From: CAVTWD01 sp963738325
GTDB lineage: Bacteria > Actinomycetota > Acidimicrobiia > Acidimicrobiales > Ilumatobacteraceae
NCBI GenBank assembly: GCA_963738325.1
Contig: CAVTWD010000015.1
Location: 263,530-327,529, forward strand
DNA length: 64,000 bases
Direction: 5' to 3'
How positions within the stretch are numbered: position 1 is the stretch's first letter; every line of letters begins with the position of its first letter. The notes beneath the pieces are model-generated. The model was not told where the DNA came from. It was given only the letters and a program-made list of their open reading frames with translations, and searched no databases. The position numbers and the translations under genes are program-made. Positions 7,828 through 17,103 of the stretch are shown piece after piece.

Positions 7828-8850
7828 TCACGGTCGTCTCCGCCGGTCGGGCTCAGCCAGACAGTCCGGGACCCAGCCGGCGTCGAGCGGGTTCACGTTG
7901 GTTCCGGGGGGCACGAGTGCATCGATGGCGTCGAGCACGTCGGGCGACAACCGAGTGTCGGCAACGGCCAAGACGTCGTCGAGTTGCGGGAGCGTCCGCG
8001 GTCCGAGGATGGCCGAGGCGACGGCGGGGTGCTCCAGCACGAAAGCGTGGGCGATGTCGACCAGCCGCAGCGCCGCCTCGTCGGCCAGCCGCGCGAGCGC
8101 GTCGACGACCGCCATCTTGCGTTCCCGTGCCGGTCCCTCGTAGTCGAAATGCTTGGGCTCCCGCTCGGCCCGCGAGCTCGCCGGGGCCTCGCCGGCCCGA
8201 TACTTCCCGGTGAGCCAACCGCCGTTCAGCGGCGCCCACACGAGGACACCGAGGCCGTACCGCTCGCACACCGGGAGCACCTCGGTCTCGACCCCGCGGG
8301 CGAGGATGGAGTACGGCGGTTGCTCGGTGGCGAAATGCTCGCGGCCGCGGCGTTCGGCCACACCTTGGGCTTCGACGATGCTCGACGGGGGGAACGTCGA
8401 GGTGCCGATGGCCCGCACCTTGCCCTGGTGGACGAGATCGCTCAGCGCGCCGAGCGTCTCGTCGAGATCCGTCGCCTCGTCGAGGCGGTGCACTTGGTAG
8501 AGGTCGATCCAGTCGGTTCCGAGCCGGCGGAGACTGTCCTCGCAGGCTCGCACGATCCACCGGCGGGATCCCCCGCGGTGGTTCGGATCCTCACCCATGG
8601 CGTTGTAGACCTTCGTGGCCACGATGGCGTCGTCACGCCGGCCCGCGAGCGCACGGCCGAGGATCTCCTCGGACCGCCCGAAGTCGTAGACGTCGGCGGT
8701 GTCGACGAAGTTGATCCCGGCCTCAAGGGCGTGGTCGACGATGGCGACGCACTCGTCCTCGTCCGGGTTGCCCCACCGCCCGAACATCATCGTGCCGAGG
8801 CAGTACGTGCTGACGCTCATGCCCGTGCGGCCCAGGTTGCGGTACTCCAC
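7828..8850 (-). CDS. Aldo/keto reductase
   Basis: Intact 340-residue NAD(P)H-dependent oxidoreductase with a TIM-barrel fold. It opens with EYRNLGRTGMSVSTYCLGTM. The catalytic tetrad is visible: D and Y in NFVDTADVYDFGRSEE, K in IVATKVY, and H in YQVHRLDEATDL. The cofactor region SAILGPRTLPQLDDVLAV is typical. It lies three bases after the ferritin-like gene and is likely cotranscribed with it. It probably reduces a carbonyl intermediate of the same pathway; the substrate is unknown. Confidence 0.9.
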   Translation of the reverse strand: MEYRNLGRTGMSVSTYCLGTMMFGRWGNPDEDECVAIVDHALEAGINFVDTADVYDFGRSEEILGRALAGRRDDAIVATKVYNAMGEDPNHRGGSRRWIVRACEDSLRRLGTDWIDLYQVHRLDEATDLDETLGALSDLVHQGKVRAIGTSTFPPSSIVEAQGVAERRGREHFATEQPPYSILARGVETEVLPVCERYGLGVLVWAPLNGGWLTGKYRAGEAPASSRAEREPKHFDYEGPARERKMAVVDALARLADEAALRLVDIAHAFVLEHPAVASAILGPRTLPQLDDVLAVADTRLSPDVLDAIDALVPPGTNVNPLDAGWVPDCLAEPDRRRRP

Positions 8851-8853
8851 GGC

Positions 8854-9315
8854 TCAGCCCGCCGCCGCGGCCCGAAGGCGGCCGCGGAGGTACTCGAGGA
8901 TCCGTACGTGCTTGCTGGTGTCGATCTCCATCAGCTCCACGAGGAGTGACCACAAGGTGGCGTCCCGCACCGGCTTCAGCTCTCGCCGCAGGGCGGCCAG
9001 CTTGGCGCTGTCCTCTCGCTCGGCCTCGAGGAAGCGTTCCGTCGGCTCCAGCAGCCGCCTGGCCGCATCGGGCGAGACGGTCGGCGCAGGGGGAACGCCC
9101 TCCGCCGCCCCCACCGCGCTGTCGGCCATCGATTGGAACAGCTCGTGGTGGCGATGCTCGTCGGCCAGCACCAGTTGGATCAGGAAGCGGACGCTCTCGT
9201 CGTCGCTCTCCTCGACGAGGCGCTCGTAGGCCTCGAGGAAGACGGCCTCCTCCCGGACGTGCATCTTGAACTCGTGGATGACGCTCGCCCACCAGTCACC
9301 GCTCGTGCGGGTCAC
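8854..9315 (-). CDS. Ferritin-like domain protein
   Basis: A 153-residue mostly helical protein. E in VREEAVFLEAYERLVEE and the later VLADEHRHHELFQSMAD form an E...DEHxHH diiron pattern of rubrerythrin/ferritin-like four-helix bundles. A third helix (LEPTERFLEAEREDSAKLAA) and a fourth (LVELMEIDTSKHVRILEYL) contribute further acidic residues and a histidine. No rubredoxin domain is seen. The GTG start overlaps the amidohydrolase stop (GTGA), so the two are coupled. A role in oxygen or iron handling for the neighbouring Rieske enzymes is only a guess. Confidence 0.7.
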   Translation of the reverse strand: MTRTSGDWWASVIHEFKMHVREEAVFLEAYERLVEESDDESVRFLIQLVLADEHRHHELFQSMADSAVGAAEGVPPAPTVSPDAARRLLEPTERFLEAEREDSAKLAALRRELKPVRDATLWSLLVELMEIDTSKHVRILEYLRGRLRAAAAG

Positions 9316-10814
9316 CTCAGCCCCCCCACCACGGGCCACTTGGCCTTGTTCGGCAGCCCGGATCGGGCCACGATCGCCTCGCCCGCCGCCTGGGCCCGAA
9401 GGTACAGATCGTGCTCGTCGATGGTCGTGAGCCGGTAGGCGTCGACCACCTTCCTGCCGTCGACGTAGACCGTGTGGACCCCGCGCCCGTCGGCCGACCA
9501 CACGAGCTGGTTGGCCACGTTGTGCAGCGGCGTCCACTCGGGACGATCCCGATCGTGGAGCACGATGTCGGCCTTCTTCCCCGGTTCCAGCGAGCCGATC
9601 TCGTCCTCGGCCAACAGCGCCCTGGCCCCGCCCAGGGTGGCCATCTCGTAAGCCTGCTCGGCCGGGAACACGCTCGGATCACGCCGGGCGTCCTTGAACA
9701 GCCCGGCCACGAGGTAGGTGGCGCGCATCATGTCGCTCGAGTTGGCCGCGTTGTTGCCGTCAATGCCGATCGTGACGTTCACGCCCGCTTCGACCATCTC
9801 TGGCATCTTGCCGATCTGGGTGACGCCATAGGCGACCTTGAGGGCGGTCGTCGGGCAGTGGGCGACACTGCAGCGATGCTGGGCGAGCAGCGCGACCTCG
9901 TGGTCGTCGACGTGGACGCAGTGAACCAGCACGCAGTTGGAGCCCAGCACGCCGAGCTCGTCGAGGTGCTCGATGGGGCGCTGCCCGAACTGGGCGAGAA
10001 AGCCCTCGGGATCCATTGCCGCCGGCGACATGTGGAAGTTCAAACCGGTGTGATGCCCGTCGGCGGCCTCCTTGGCTGCTCGCCACAGCGCATCCGAGCA
10101 AGTGGTGTGGCCGATCACCATCGACCACGCCTGGAGCCGGCCGCCGGCGACGTGGCGATGGTCGGTGAGCGTCTTGTCGAGGTTGGCGATGGCTTCGTCG
10201 GTCGTCTGGCGGTAGACCTCCGGTTCCGGGGGCAGGTCCCAGACCCACTTCCCTACTCGCCCGCGAATGCCGATCTCGACGAGGCCGTCGACGACCGCGT
10301 CGACGAAGCGCACCGTGCCGGCTTCAAGGAACGACGTGGTACCGCTGCGCATCATCTCGGCCGCGGCCAGCTGCGCCGAGATGCGCTCGTCCTCCTCGGT
10401 GTGCGCGGCATACAGCGGGCACAGCCACGCGAAGACGTTCTCCTCGAAGGGCGTGTCGTCGGGCACGAAGCCCCGGGTGAGGGGCTCACCGGTGATGTGG
10501 ATGTGGGTGTTGACCATCCCCGGGGTCACGACGAAGCGGGTTCCGTCGACGACCTCGGCCGCGCGGAACGCGCGCCGCAGCTCGGCGGTGGGGCCGACCC
10601 CTACGATGTCGGTCCCCCGGATGGCGACGGCGCCGTCGACGATCACCTCGCGCCGCGGGTTCATCGTCACCACCAGGGAGTGCTCGATGAGCGTGTCGGC
10701 CGCCGCCGGCCCCTCGCTCACGGTTGCCGCCGACGCGCTCTGGAACTTGAACCGGGATGAGCCGTGAACGGCGCGCGTCGGTTCAACTTCGGTCGTGGTC
10801 GCGATGGAGCACAC
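9312..10814 (-). CDS. TRZ/ATZ-type amidohydrolase (deaminase/chlorohydrolase superfamily)
   Basis: Intact 500-residue metal-dependent hydrolase. The metal ligands are all visible: NTHIHITGE after the LVVTMNPRREVIVDGA entry strand, H in NFHMSPAAMD, H in LVHCVHVDD and D in IGIDGNNAANSSD. The C-terminal EIGSLEPGKKADIVLHD closes the composite beta-sandwich. The family includes cytosine, guanine, SAH/MTA and s-triazine deaminases, acting on ring C-N bonds. It lies between a VOC gene (16 bases) and the ferritin-like gene (overlap). The first 30 residues before the beta-sandwich are unusual, so a start near the GTG encoding VSEGPAAADTLI is an alternative. Confidence 0.85.
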   Translation of the reverse strand: MCSIATTTEVEPTRAVHGSSRFKFQSASAATVSEGPAAADTLIEHSLVVTMNPRREVIVDGAVAIRGTDIVGVGPTAELRRAFRAAEVVDGTRFVVTPGMVNTHIHITGEPLTRGFVPDDTPFEENVFAWLCPLYAAHTEEDERISAQLAAAEMMRSGTTSFLEAGTVRFVDAVVDGLVEIGIRGRVGKWVWDLPPEPEVYRQTTDEAIANLDKTLTDHRHVAGGRLQAWSMVIGHTTCSDALWRAAKEAADGHHTGLNFHMSPAAMDPEGFLAQFGQRPIEHLDELGVLGSNCVLVHCVHVDDHEVALLAQHRCSVAHCPTTALKVAYGVTQIGKMPEMVEAGVNVTIGIDGNNAANSSDMMRATYLVAGLFKDARRDPSVFPAEQAYEMATLGGARALLAEDEIGSLEPGKKADIVLHDRDRPEWTPLHNVANQLVWSADGRGVHTVYVDGRKVVDAYRLTTIDEHDLYLRAQAAGEAIVARSGLPNKAKWPVVGGLR

Positions 10815-10830
10815 CCGCCATGGCGCGCGC

Positions 10831-11289
10831 TCATCCGAGCACCTGTTCGACGGAGAACTCCACCTGGTTGCCGTCGGGGTCGCGGATGAGGCAGATGTAG
10901 CCGACCACGGGGTTCATGTACCGGGGGCCGAGCACGAGGCACCCGTCCTCCTTGGCCATGGCGGCGATGGCGTCGACCTCGTCGCGGGTCGTGAGCGAGA
11001 TGCCGAGATGGCTGATCGAGCGCAGGAACCCGTACTCCTCCTGGATGCTGCCCGTGATCTGGGTCGGCAGGTGACCGCAGATGAGCACCAGCACGAAGCG
11101 GGCCGCCTCGGCCGTCTTGTCCCTGCCGTTGGCCAGCCACACCGTGCGGAGCCCGGTCTCGTCGTCTTGGCGTTCGTGGATCTTCTCGAGCGTCGTGTAC
11201 TTCGCGAAGAAGGCCAGGGTCTCCTCGAGGTCCCGGACTGGGAGGGCCACGTGGGTGAGCAGCGACTCGGGTGGGGACACGACGGACAT
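10831..11289 (-). CDS. VOC family protein
   Basis: A 152-residue glyoxalase-fold protein with H in LLTHVALPVRDLEETLAFF, H in ISHLGISLTT and E in DPDGNQVEFSVEQVLG as candidate metal ligands, which fits a metal-binding dioxygenase- or glyoxalase-like role. It is closely related in pattern to the VOC protein at 3979-4434. The start at 11289 has GGAGG upstream. It sits between the methyltransferase and the amidohydrolase in the same run. Confidence 0.85.
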   Translation of the reverse strand: MSVVSPPESLLTHVALPVRDLEETLAFFAKYTTLEKIHERQDDETGLRTVWLANGRDKTAEAARFVLVLICGHLPTQITGSIQEEYGFLRSISHLGISLTTRDEVDAIAAMAKEDGCLVLGPRYMNPVVGYICLIRDPDGNQVEFSVEQVLG

Positions 11290-11302
11290 GCGGGAGCCTC
11301 CT

Positions 11303-12304
11303 TCACTGCGAGGCCGCGGGTGCGGCCACGACGACATCGGTGTTGGCGAGCGGATCGAGGTGCGCGACGACGGAACAGCCGGCCGCCGCGAGCCATGCAC
11401 TGAGCTCCTCGACCGTGCAGAGGCGCCCGTGGCGGGTCGCGGCGAGCATGGTGACGCCGAGGAGGGCGGCGTGAGGGTGGACCCGAGGGTCACGCCCACC
11501 GAGGTACTCGGCCACCACGAGGCGACCGTCCTCTGACAGGAGGGACGCGGCCCGGGCGACGAGCGCGGCGGCACGGTCGTCGGGCTCCGCCCGCAGCACG
11601 TGGGCGAGCACCACGAGGTCGTACGGGCCGGCGGGGAGCTGCGCGTCGAGATAGTCGCCGGCAACGAACCGGCAGCGGGCGCTGAGCTCCCCGAGAAGGT
11701 GTTCGGCGTGCTCGACGACGCCGGCGAAGTCGTTCACGACGGCGGAGGCAGCCGGGTCGGCGCCGAGGAGGGCGGCCGCCCACGGCGCGGCGCCGGCGCC
11801 CAGCTCGAGCACCCTCGCCCTGGAGGGGAGGTCGAGGGCGCCGAGCGCGGCCCGGGCGACGGCGAGCTGGGAGGGGCGGGTGGCCGCGGCGAGGCGGGCG
11901 TAGAAGGCAGCATCGTCGTCGACGGGAGCGGGCGGGAGCGCGCCGCGCACGGTGCCGGCCAGGGCCGGCCAGTTCTCTTGCGGCCCCGGTGACCAGGCCA
12001 GCAGATCGCACATCGAGCGGTCGCGGCCGTGGACCAAGTGGGCCTCGGCCGTGGCCGACAGCGCGTAGACGCTCGGCGTACCGTCGAGCAATCCCGCGGC
12101 AACCAGCGCGTCGGCCAGCACGGCGAGGCGGCGCGGCTCGGCGCCGCATCGCTGGGCCAGCGTGGTCACCTCGAGCGGGCCGTCGGCCAGCGCATCGAAG
12201 ACCCCGAGCTCGACGCCGGTGACCACCGACCAGTACCGCGTGTAGCCGTTGATCACATCCCACACGCGGCTGGCATCCGCCGTCTGGGCAGCCATCGTGC
12301 TCAC
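11303..12304 (-). CDS. SAM-dependent methyltransferase, O-methyltransferase-like
   Basis: A 333-residue protein. An N-terminal winged-helix dimerisation region (VTGVELGVFDALADGPLEVT, then RRLAVLADALVAAGLL) is followed by a Rossmann domain with the SAM motif VLELGAGAAPWAAALLGADP. Later motifs are VAGDYLDAQLPAGPYDLVVL and LLSEDGRLVVAEYLGG. This is the layout of small-molecule O-methyltransferases. Its GTG start overlaps the stop of the Zn alcohol dehydrogenase gene (GTGA). With demethylating Rieske enzymes nearby it could handle one-carbon groups, but that is a guess. Confidence 0.8.
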   Translation of the reverse strand: MSTMAAQTADASRVWDVINGYTRYWSVVTGVELGVFDALADGPLEVTTLAQRCGAEPRRLAVLADALVAAGLLDGTPSVYALSATAEAHLVHGRDRSMCDLLAWSPGPQENWPALAGTVRGALPPAPVDDDAAFYARLAAATRPSQLAVARAALGALDLPSRARVLELGAGAAPWAAALLGADPAASAVVNDFAGVVEHAEHLLGELSARCRFVAGDYLDAQLPAGPYDLVVLAHVLRAEPDDRAAALVARAASLLSEDGRLVVAEYLGGRDPRVHPHAALLGVTMLAATRHGRLCTVEELSAWLAAAGCSVVAHLDPLANTDVVVAAPAASQ

Positions 12305-13332
12305 GGCGTCAGCACGACCTTGCCGACGACCGTGCCGGCTTCCAGGCGCCGCTGCGCGTCGGCCGCGTCGGCGAGAGGTCGCACGCTGTCGATCACCGGG
12401 GTGAAGCCGGCGTGCAGGACGTAGTCGAGCATCTCACCGAATTCGGCGAACGGATACGGGTCGACCCCGAGGAGCTGCAAGCCGAAGTGGTAGGCGTGCG
12501 GCAGCAGGAACGAGGCGTGATCACCCGAGGTCGTGCCGCAGAACACGAGGCGGCCGCGCGGCCGGAGAGCGAAGAGGGAGGGCTGGAAGAGCGCCGGTCC
12601 CACATGGTCGAACACGACATCGACGCCGCGGCCGCCCGTCGCCTCGCGGGCGGCGCCGACGACGTCACCCTTCCGGTTGTCCACCACGACGTCGGCTCCC
12701 AACGCTCGCGCCAGCGCCAGCTTCCGCTCTGACCTGGCGGTGGCGACGACGTTCGCCCCCATCCGCTTGGCGAGTTGAATGGCCGCCACGGAGACCCCGC
12801 TCGCCGCGGCGTGGATCATGACCCATTCCCCGATGCGCAGCCGCCCCGTCACGACCAGCGCGTGCCACGCCGTCGAGTAGATGGTGGGCAGGGTGGCCGC
12901 CTCCTCGTAGCTCATCGCGTCCGGGAGGGCATGGACGTGAGTGGCCGGCACCGCGCACAGCTCGGCATAGCCACCCGGATGGTTCCCGCCGACGACCTCC
13001 ACCGAAGGACAGAAGCCGTCGTCGCCCTCCCGGCAGAAGTCGCATGCTCCACAGGCCACCGCCGGGTTGAGGACCACGCGTTCACCGACGCTCGTGCCCG
13101 TGACCTCGGCGCCCACGGCCACGACCTCACCGGTCACGTCCATGCCGGCGATGTGGGGCAGCGCGAACCCGGGCAGCAGCGCCGGGCCCTCGCGTTGCAG
13201 CACGTCCAGCCGGTTGAGCGAGGTGGCCCGGACGGAAACGAGCACGTCGCTCGGCCCCATCTCGGGATCGGGCACGTCAGCGAGCTCGAGGACCTCGGGC
13301 CCCCCGAAGCTCCGGTGCAGGACGGCTTTCAT
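12301..13332 (-). CDS. Zinc-containing alcohol dehydrogenase / quinone oxidoreductase family
   Basis: Intact medium-chain dehydrogenase of 343 residues. The GroES-like domain contains HIAGMDVTGEVVAVGAEV, and the structural zinc loop has four cysteines in CGACDFCREGDDGFC. The catalytic-zinc cysteine position is replaced, since the first segment reads RATSLNRLDVLQREG, which points to the quinone-reductase-like side of the family. The nucleotide-binding domain has AAASGVSVAAIQLAKRMGANV. The ATG at 13332 begins the standard MKAVLHRSFGGPEVLE entry. First gene of the 13.3-6.8 kb run. Confidence 0.85.
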   Translation of the reverse strand: MKAVLHRSFGGPEVLELADVPDPEMGPSDVLVSVRATSLNRLDVLQREGPALLPGFALPHIAGMDVTGEVVAVGAEVTGTSVGERVVLNPAVACGACDFCREGDDGFCPSVEVVGGNHPGGYAELCAVPATHVHALPDAMSYEEAATLPTIYSTAWHALVVTGRLRIGEWVMIHAAASGVSVAAIQLAKRMGANVVATARSERKLALARALGADVVVDNRKGDVVGAAREATGGRGVDVVFDHVGPALFQPSLFALRPRGRLVFCGTTSGDHASFLLPHAYHFGLQLLGVDPYPFAEFGEMLDYVLHAGFTPVIDSVRPLADAADAQRRLEAGTVVGKVVLTP

Positions 13333-13346
13333 CGGAGGTGCCCAAA

Positions 13347-13367
13347 GGGGGAAGGGGATCTTCCCCC
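13347..13367 (-). terminator. Hairpin after the ABC importer operon
   Basis: GGGGGAAG (13347-13354) and CTTCCCCC (13360-13367) pair perfectly around five bases, 43-63 bases after the last permease gene and 14 bases before the dehydrogenase start. There is no clear U-tract, so it may be a processing or attenuation structure rather than a classical terminator. Confidence 0.4.
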
Positions 13368-13409
13368 CTTCCAAGGCTCGTCACGACGACGGGAGGTCGC
13401 GGCCATCGC

Positions 13410-14318
13410 CTAGGAAGAGCCGCGTTCGAAGGGTTGGGCGAGGGCGGCGGGTTGCCGGGTCCGCTTGGCGAAGAAGCACATGGCCAGCAAGGCACACAGG
13501 TACGGCGAGGCGATCAGCAGCTGCGGATTGATGGCGTAGCCCAGCGCAGGCAACGCGAGGCGCAACGCGTCGACGCCGCCGAACAGGAAGCATCCGGCGA
13601 CGGTGCCCCGCAGCGTCCATCCGCCGAAGATCACGGCAGCAATCACGATGAAGCCGCGCCCGGCTGTCATGTTCGAGTTGAACGTCCCGACCTCGGCGAC
13701 GGAAAGGTAGGCGCCACCCAGCCCCGAGAGGATGCCGCAGATCATCAGCCCCTGGCGCCGGCGGCGGTTCACGTGGATGCCCGTGACGTCGGCCGCCCTC
13801 GGGTTCTCGCCGACCGAGCGCATCTCGAGCCCCCATCGGCTGCGTTGCATGACCCACCACACGAGGGGCACGAGGAAGAACAGGAGATAGGCCGGCCATC
13901 TCTGGGAGAACAGGGGCTCGCCGATCAGCGGGATCTTCGACAGCAGGGGGATCGTGACGACGCTGATCTGCTTCGGCGTCATCTCCACCTTCTGGAGGAG
14001 GTAGTTGGTGAGGCCGAGGGCGAGCACGTTGAGTGTGAGGCCGACGACGAACGTGTTGGCCTGCAGCCGGTGGCTGAAATTCCCGTGGATGATGCCGACG
14101 ATGAGCCCCACCCCCATCCCCCACAGCAGGCCCACCGCCGCATTGCCGGAGACGGAGGAGCCGAGGGCGCCGGCGTAGGCACCGGAGAGCATCATCGCCT
14201 CGACGGAGATGTTGAGGGTGCCGGCGCGCTCCGCGATGTACTCCCCGAGTGCCGCGAACAGCAGCGGCACGCTGAGCCGCACCGCACTCGCCAGGATCGT
14301 CATGATGTCGTGGCTCAT
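13410..14318 (-). CDS. ABC transporter permease, BMP-family nucleoside-type importer (second permease)
   Basis: Intact 302-residue membrane protein with about eight to nine hydrophobic segments, such as RLSVPLLFAALGEYIAERAG, AAVGLLWGMGVGLIVGIIHG and GRGFIVIAAVIFGGWTLRG. The motif LNISVEAMMLSGAYAGALG is the permease signature of the branched-chain/BMP-importer family (YufQ/NupQ type). The cytoplasmic loop EMRSVGENPRAADVTGI is the coupling region. Start and upstream stop overlap (ATGA). Last gene of the importer set. Confidence 0.85.
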   Translation of the reverse strand: MSHDIMTILASAVRLSVPLLFAALGEYIAERAGTLNISVEAMMLSGAYAGALGSSVSGNAAVGLLWGMGVGLIVGIIHGNFSHRLQANTFVVGLTLNVLALGLTNYLLQKVEMTPKQISVVTIPLLSKIPLIGEPLFSQRWPAYLLFFLVPLVWWVMQRSRWGLEMRSVGENPRAADVTGIHVNRRRRQGLMICGILSGLGGAYLSVAEVGTFNSNMTAGRGFIVIAAVIFGGWTLRGTVAGCFLFGGVDALRLALPALGYAINPQLLIASPYLCALLAMCFFAKRTRQPAALAQPFERGSS

Positions 14319-15485
14319 GCCTCACCTCCCGTGGCGGGCTCGGGGGCTTGCGGCCGCGACCGCCGCCGGAGCAGCTCGAGCAGCGCGGGCGGGAACACCG
14401 CGGCCAGCACGACGAGCGCCTCGACGATGTCGACGAGGTCGCTCGGTACGCCGGTGGTGGCGAGGAAGCCCCCTCCGGCCTGGAGCCCGCCGAAGAACAA
14501 GGCCACGCCGATGGCCACCCACGCGTTGTTGCGGGCGACCAGCGCCACCAGCAGGCCGTTCCAGCCGATGTTGTTGGAGATGGTCGGGGTGAGCCGGTAG
14601 GCCTGTCCCGTGAGCACCACCGCCGCCGGCCAGCCCGGCGCAGGCGCCCGAGATCATCACCGCGGCGCTGCCGAGCACGGCGGCGCGCACCCCGACCCGC
14701 TTGGCCGCCACCGGGTTGAGACCGAGCATCCGCAGCCGGAAGCCCCACGTCGTACGGGTCATGGCGATGCCGACCACGGCGGCGAGCACGAGGGCGATGA
14801 TGAGCCCGCTGCCGAAGTTCAGGTTCGGGTATGCACCGAAGTGGGGCAGCTTCACGTTCGAGGGGAGCTGGTCGGATTCCGTGAGCGAGGCGCCTCCGGC
14901 GTTCTCGTGCAGCAGCGTCGTGGTGCTGAGGGCGTACGACAACACCTGGTAGGCGATGAAGGTGAGCAGCAAGGAGCTGATCACCACCTCGATGCCCCGC
15001 CAGTACCGCAGCAACGCCGCGATCCCCGCCCACAGCGCCCCGCCGAGCGCGCCGGCCACGATGGCCAGCACCAGCAGGGACGGGCCGGCCGGGTGGATCT
15101 TCAGAGCGACGAAGGCCGCGGTCATCGCCCCGATGGTGACCTGGCCCTCCTGACCGATGTTGAACAAGCCCGCCCGCGACGACACGATCGTGCCCACCGC
15201 CACGATCAACAGCGGCGTGGCGTAGTCGAGGGTGTAACCGAACGAGCCCCATCCCTTGACGCTGCCGTCGAAGAGGGCGGTGAACACCTTCGACGGCGAG
15301 CCCCCCGTGAGCGCCACGATCAAGGCCGAGATGGCGAGGGCAACGGCGATCGACGCGACATAGAGGCCCACGACGAAGGCCGCCGACCGCGCCCGGCGCC
15401 AGCCGTCCCGGCGGGGCACGGCCGCCGGCGGGCTCGGGCGCGGCGCCGCTTCGAGGGGCGGGGCGGTACGGGCGACATCGGTCAT
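14315..15485 (-). CDS. ABC transporter permease, BMP-family importer (first permease; frame change)
   Basis: Membrane subunit of the same importer, about 389 residues (YufP/NupP type). An N-terminal cytoplasmic tail is followed by AAFVVGLYVASIAVALAISA, then TPLLIVAVGTIVSSRAGLFN with the signature NIGQEGQVTIGAMTAAFVAL. The coupling loop is MLGLNPVAAKRVGVR. The frame changes near 14630, after ISGACAGLAGG, and resumes VVLTGQAYRLTPTISNNIGW with the final helices LVDIVEALVVLAAVFPPALL. Length 1171 fits one indel. ATGA overlap with the next permease; its start lies within the end of the ATPase gene. Confidence 0.8.
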
Positions 15486-17100
15486 GCCGCCCGGCCCCCC
15501 ATCATGAGGCCGAGGCGGTCGAGATCGACCGCAGCCCGGTCCATCTCGCCGACGATGCGGCCGCGATGGATCACGGCCACCCGATCGGAGAGCTCGAGGA
15601 TCTCCTCGAGCTCGGTGGAGATGAGGAGGACGGCGACGCCCGCCCGGGCCGTGTCGCGGAGGCGGGCGCTCATGTACTCGATGGCGCCGACGTCGAGGCC
15701 ACGCGTCGGCTGCGCGGCGACGAGCACGATGCGGCGAGCGCGAAAGCTCGCGGGCGAGGACCACCCGCTGCTGGTTGCCGCCTGACAGCGAGCGCAACGG
15801 CGTGTCGAGCGAGGCGGTCATGATGTCGAAGTCGCGCGACGAGCGCCCCGGCCCGCTCGTGGAGGCGCCGCCGCCGCAGCAGCACCCCGCTGCTCACCGC
15901 CTCGATGTCGGCCATCACGAGGTTCTCGGCCACCGACATGTCGAGCACGCAGCCCGAGCCGTGCCGGTCCTCGGGGATCACGCCCACCCCGGCCGCGCCC
16001 ATGGCTCCCGGCCGCCCGGTGGGGACGGGCCGGCCGCTGACCTCGACGTGGCCGGCCGTGAGCTCGAGGATGCTCGACAACACGTCGCTCAGCGCCTTCT
16101 GGCCGTTTCCCTCGACCCCGGCCAGGCCGAGGATCTCCCCTTTGCGCACCTCGAGGGTGAGCCCGTCGAGCAGCCGGCGACCGTCTTCGGCCACCGCGTA
16201 GGCGTCGCGCACCGAGAGCAGGACGGGTTCGGCGGTGACGGCCACAGGCATGGACGCGAAGCCGTCCCCCGTGGCGGGCTCGGCTGCCGGCACTTCCAGA
16301 TGACCCAGCGCGGCACCTGCCACGGTGCGCAGCGACACCTCCCGGCCGATCATCTCGCGGGCCAGCTCGGCCGCCGTCGTCTCCTCCGTGTGGCGTTCGG
16401 CCACCACCCGCCCCGCCCGCATGATCGTGACCCGGTCGGTGGCGTGGAGGACCTCGTCGAGCTTGTGGCTGATCAGCAGCACGGCCCGGTTCTCCTCGCG
16501 CACCACGTGCCGCAGGACGGCGAAGAGCTCGAGCGACTCGGCCGCGGTGAGCACCGAGGTGGGCTCGTCGAGGATGAAGATGTCCGGGCTGCGCATGAGG
16601 CACTTGACGATCTCGACGCGCTGGCGCTGCCCGGTGGTGAGATCGTCGACGCGCGCCTGCGGGTCGACGTCGAGCGCGTACCGGCCGGCCACCTCGCGGA
16701 TGTGGCGGGCCGTGCGCTTCTCGTCGATGCGGCCCTTCTCGCCGAGGGTCAGGTTCTCCCACACCGTGAGCGGCCCGATGAGGCTGAAGTGCTGGTGCAC
16801 CATGGCCAGCCCGAGCGATGCGGCCTGGAACGGATCAGCCACGGTGACGGCGTGGCCGTTGACCCGGATCTCGCCCCCGTCTGGCGGGAGCAAGCCGAGG
16901 AACATGTTCATGAGCGTGCTCTTGCCCGCTCCGTTCTGGCCCAGGATCCCGTGGATCTCCCCAGGCTGCACGCTCAAGTCGACCCGGTCGCAGGCGACGA
17001 GGGCACCGAAGCACTTCGTCAGCGACCGGGCCTCCAGCGCGGGTGGAGCGGAGCGTGATCGCTCCGCACCACCCGCGTCACCCGAGGAGGTGAAGGCCAA
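15482..17100 (-). CDS. ABC transporter ATP-binding protein, double-cassette BMP/sugar type (two frame changes)
   Basis: Energises the importer; about 540 residues with two ATPase cassettes. Cassette one has GQNGAGKSTLMNMFLG, LTTGQRQRVEIVKCLMRSP and IFILDEPTSVLT. Cassette two begins LRKGEILGLAGVEGNGQKA-like (degenerate Walker A, normal for this type) and has SLSGGNQQRVVLARELS. Frame changes lie near 15835 (ALVARDFDIMTASLDT region) and near 15745, before AQPTRGLDVGAIEYMSARLR. The only in-frame start is a TTG at 17100, three bases after the stop of the binding-protein gene. Family knowledge: YufO/NupO-type purine nucleoside import. Confidence 0.8.
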
Positions 17101-17103
17101 GGC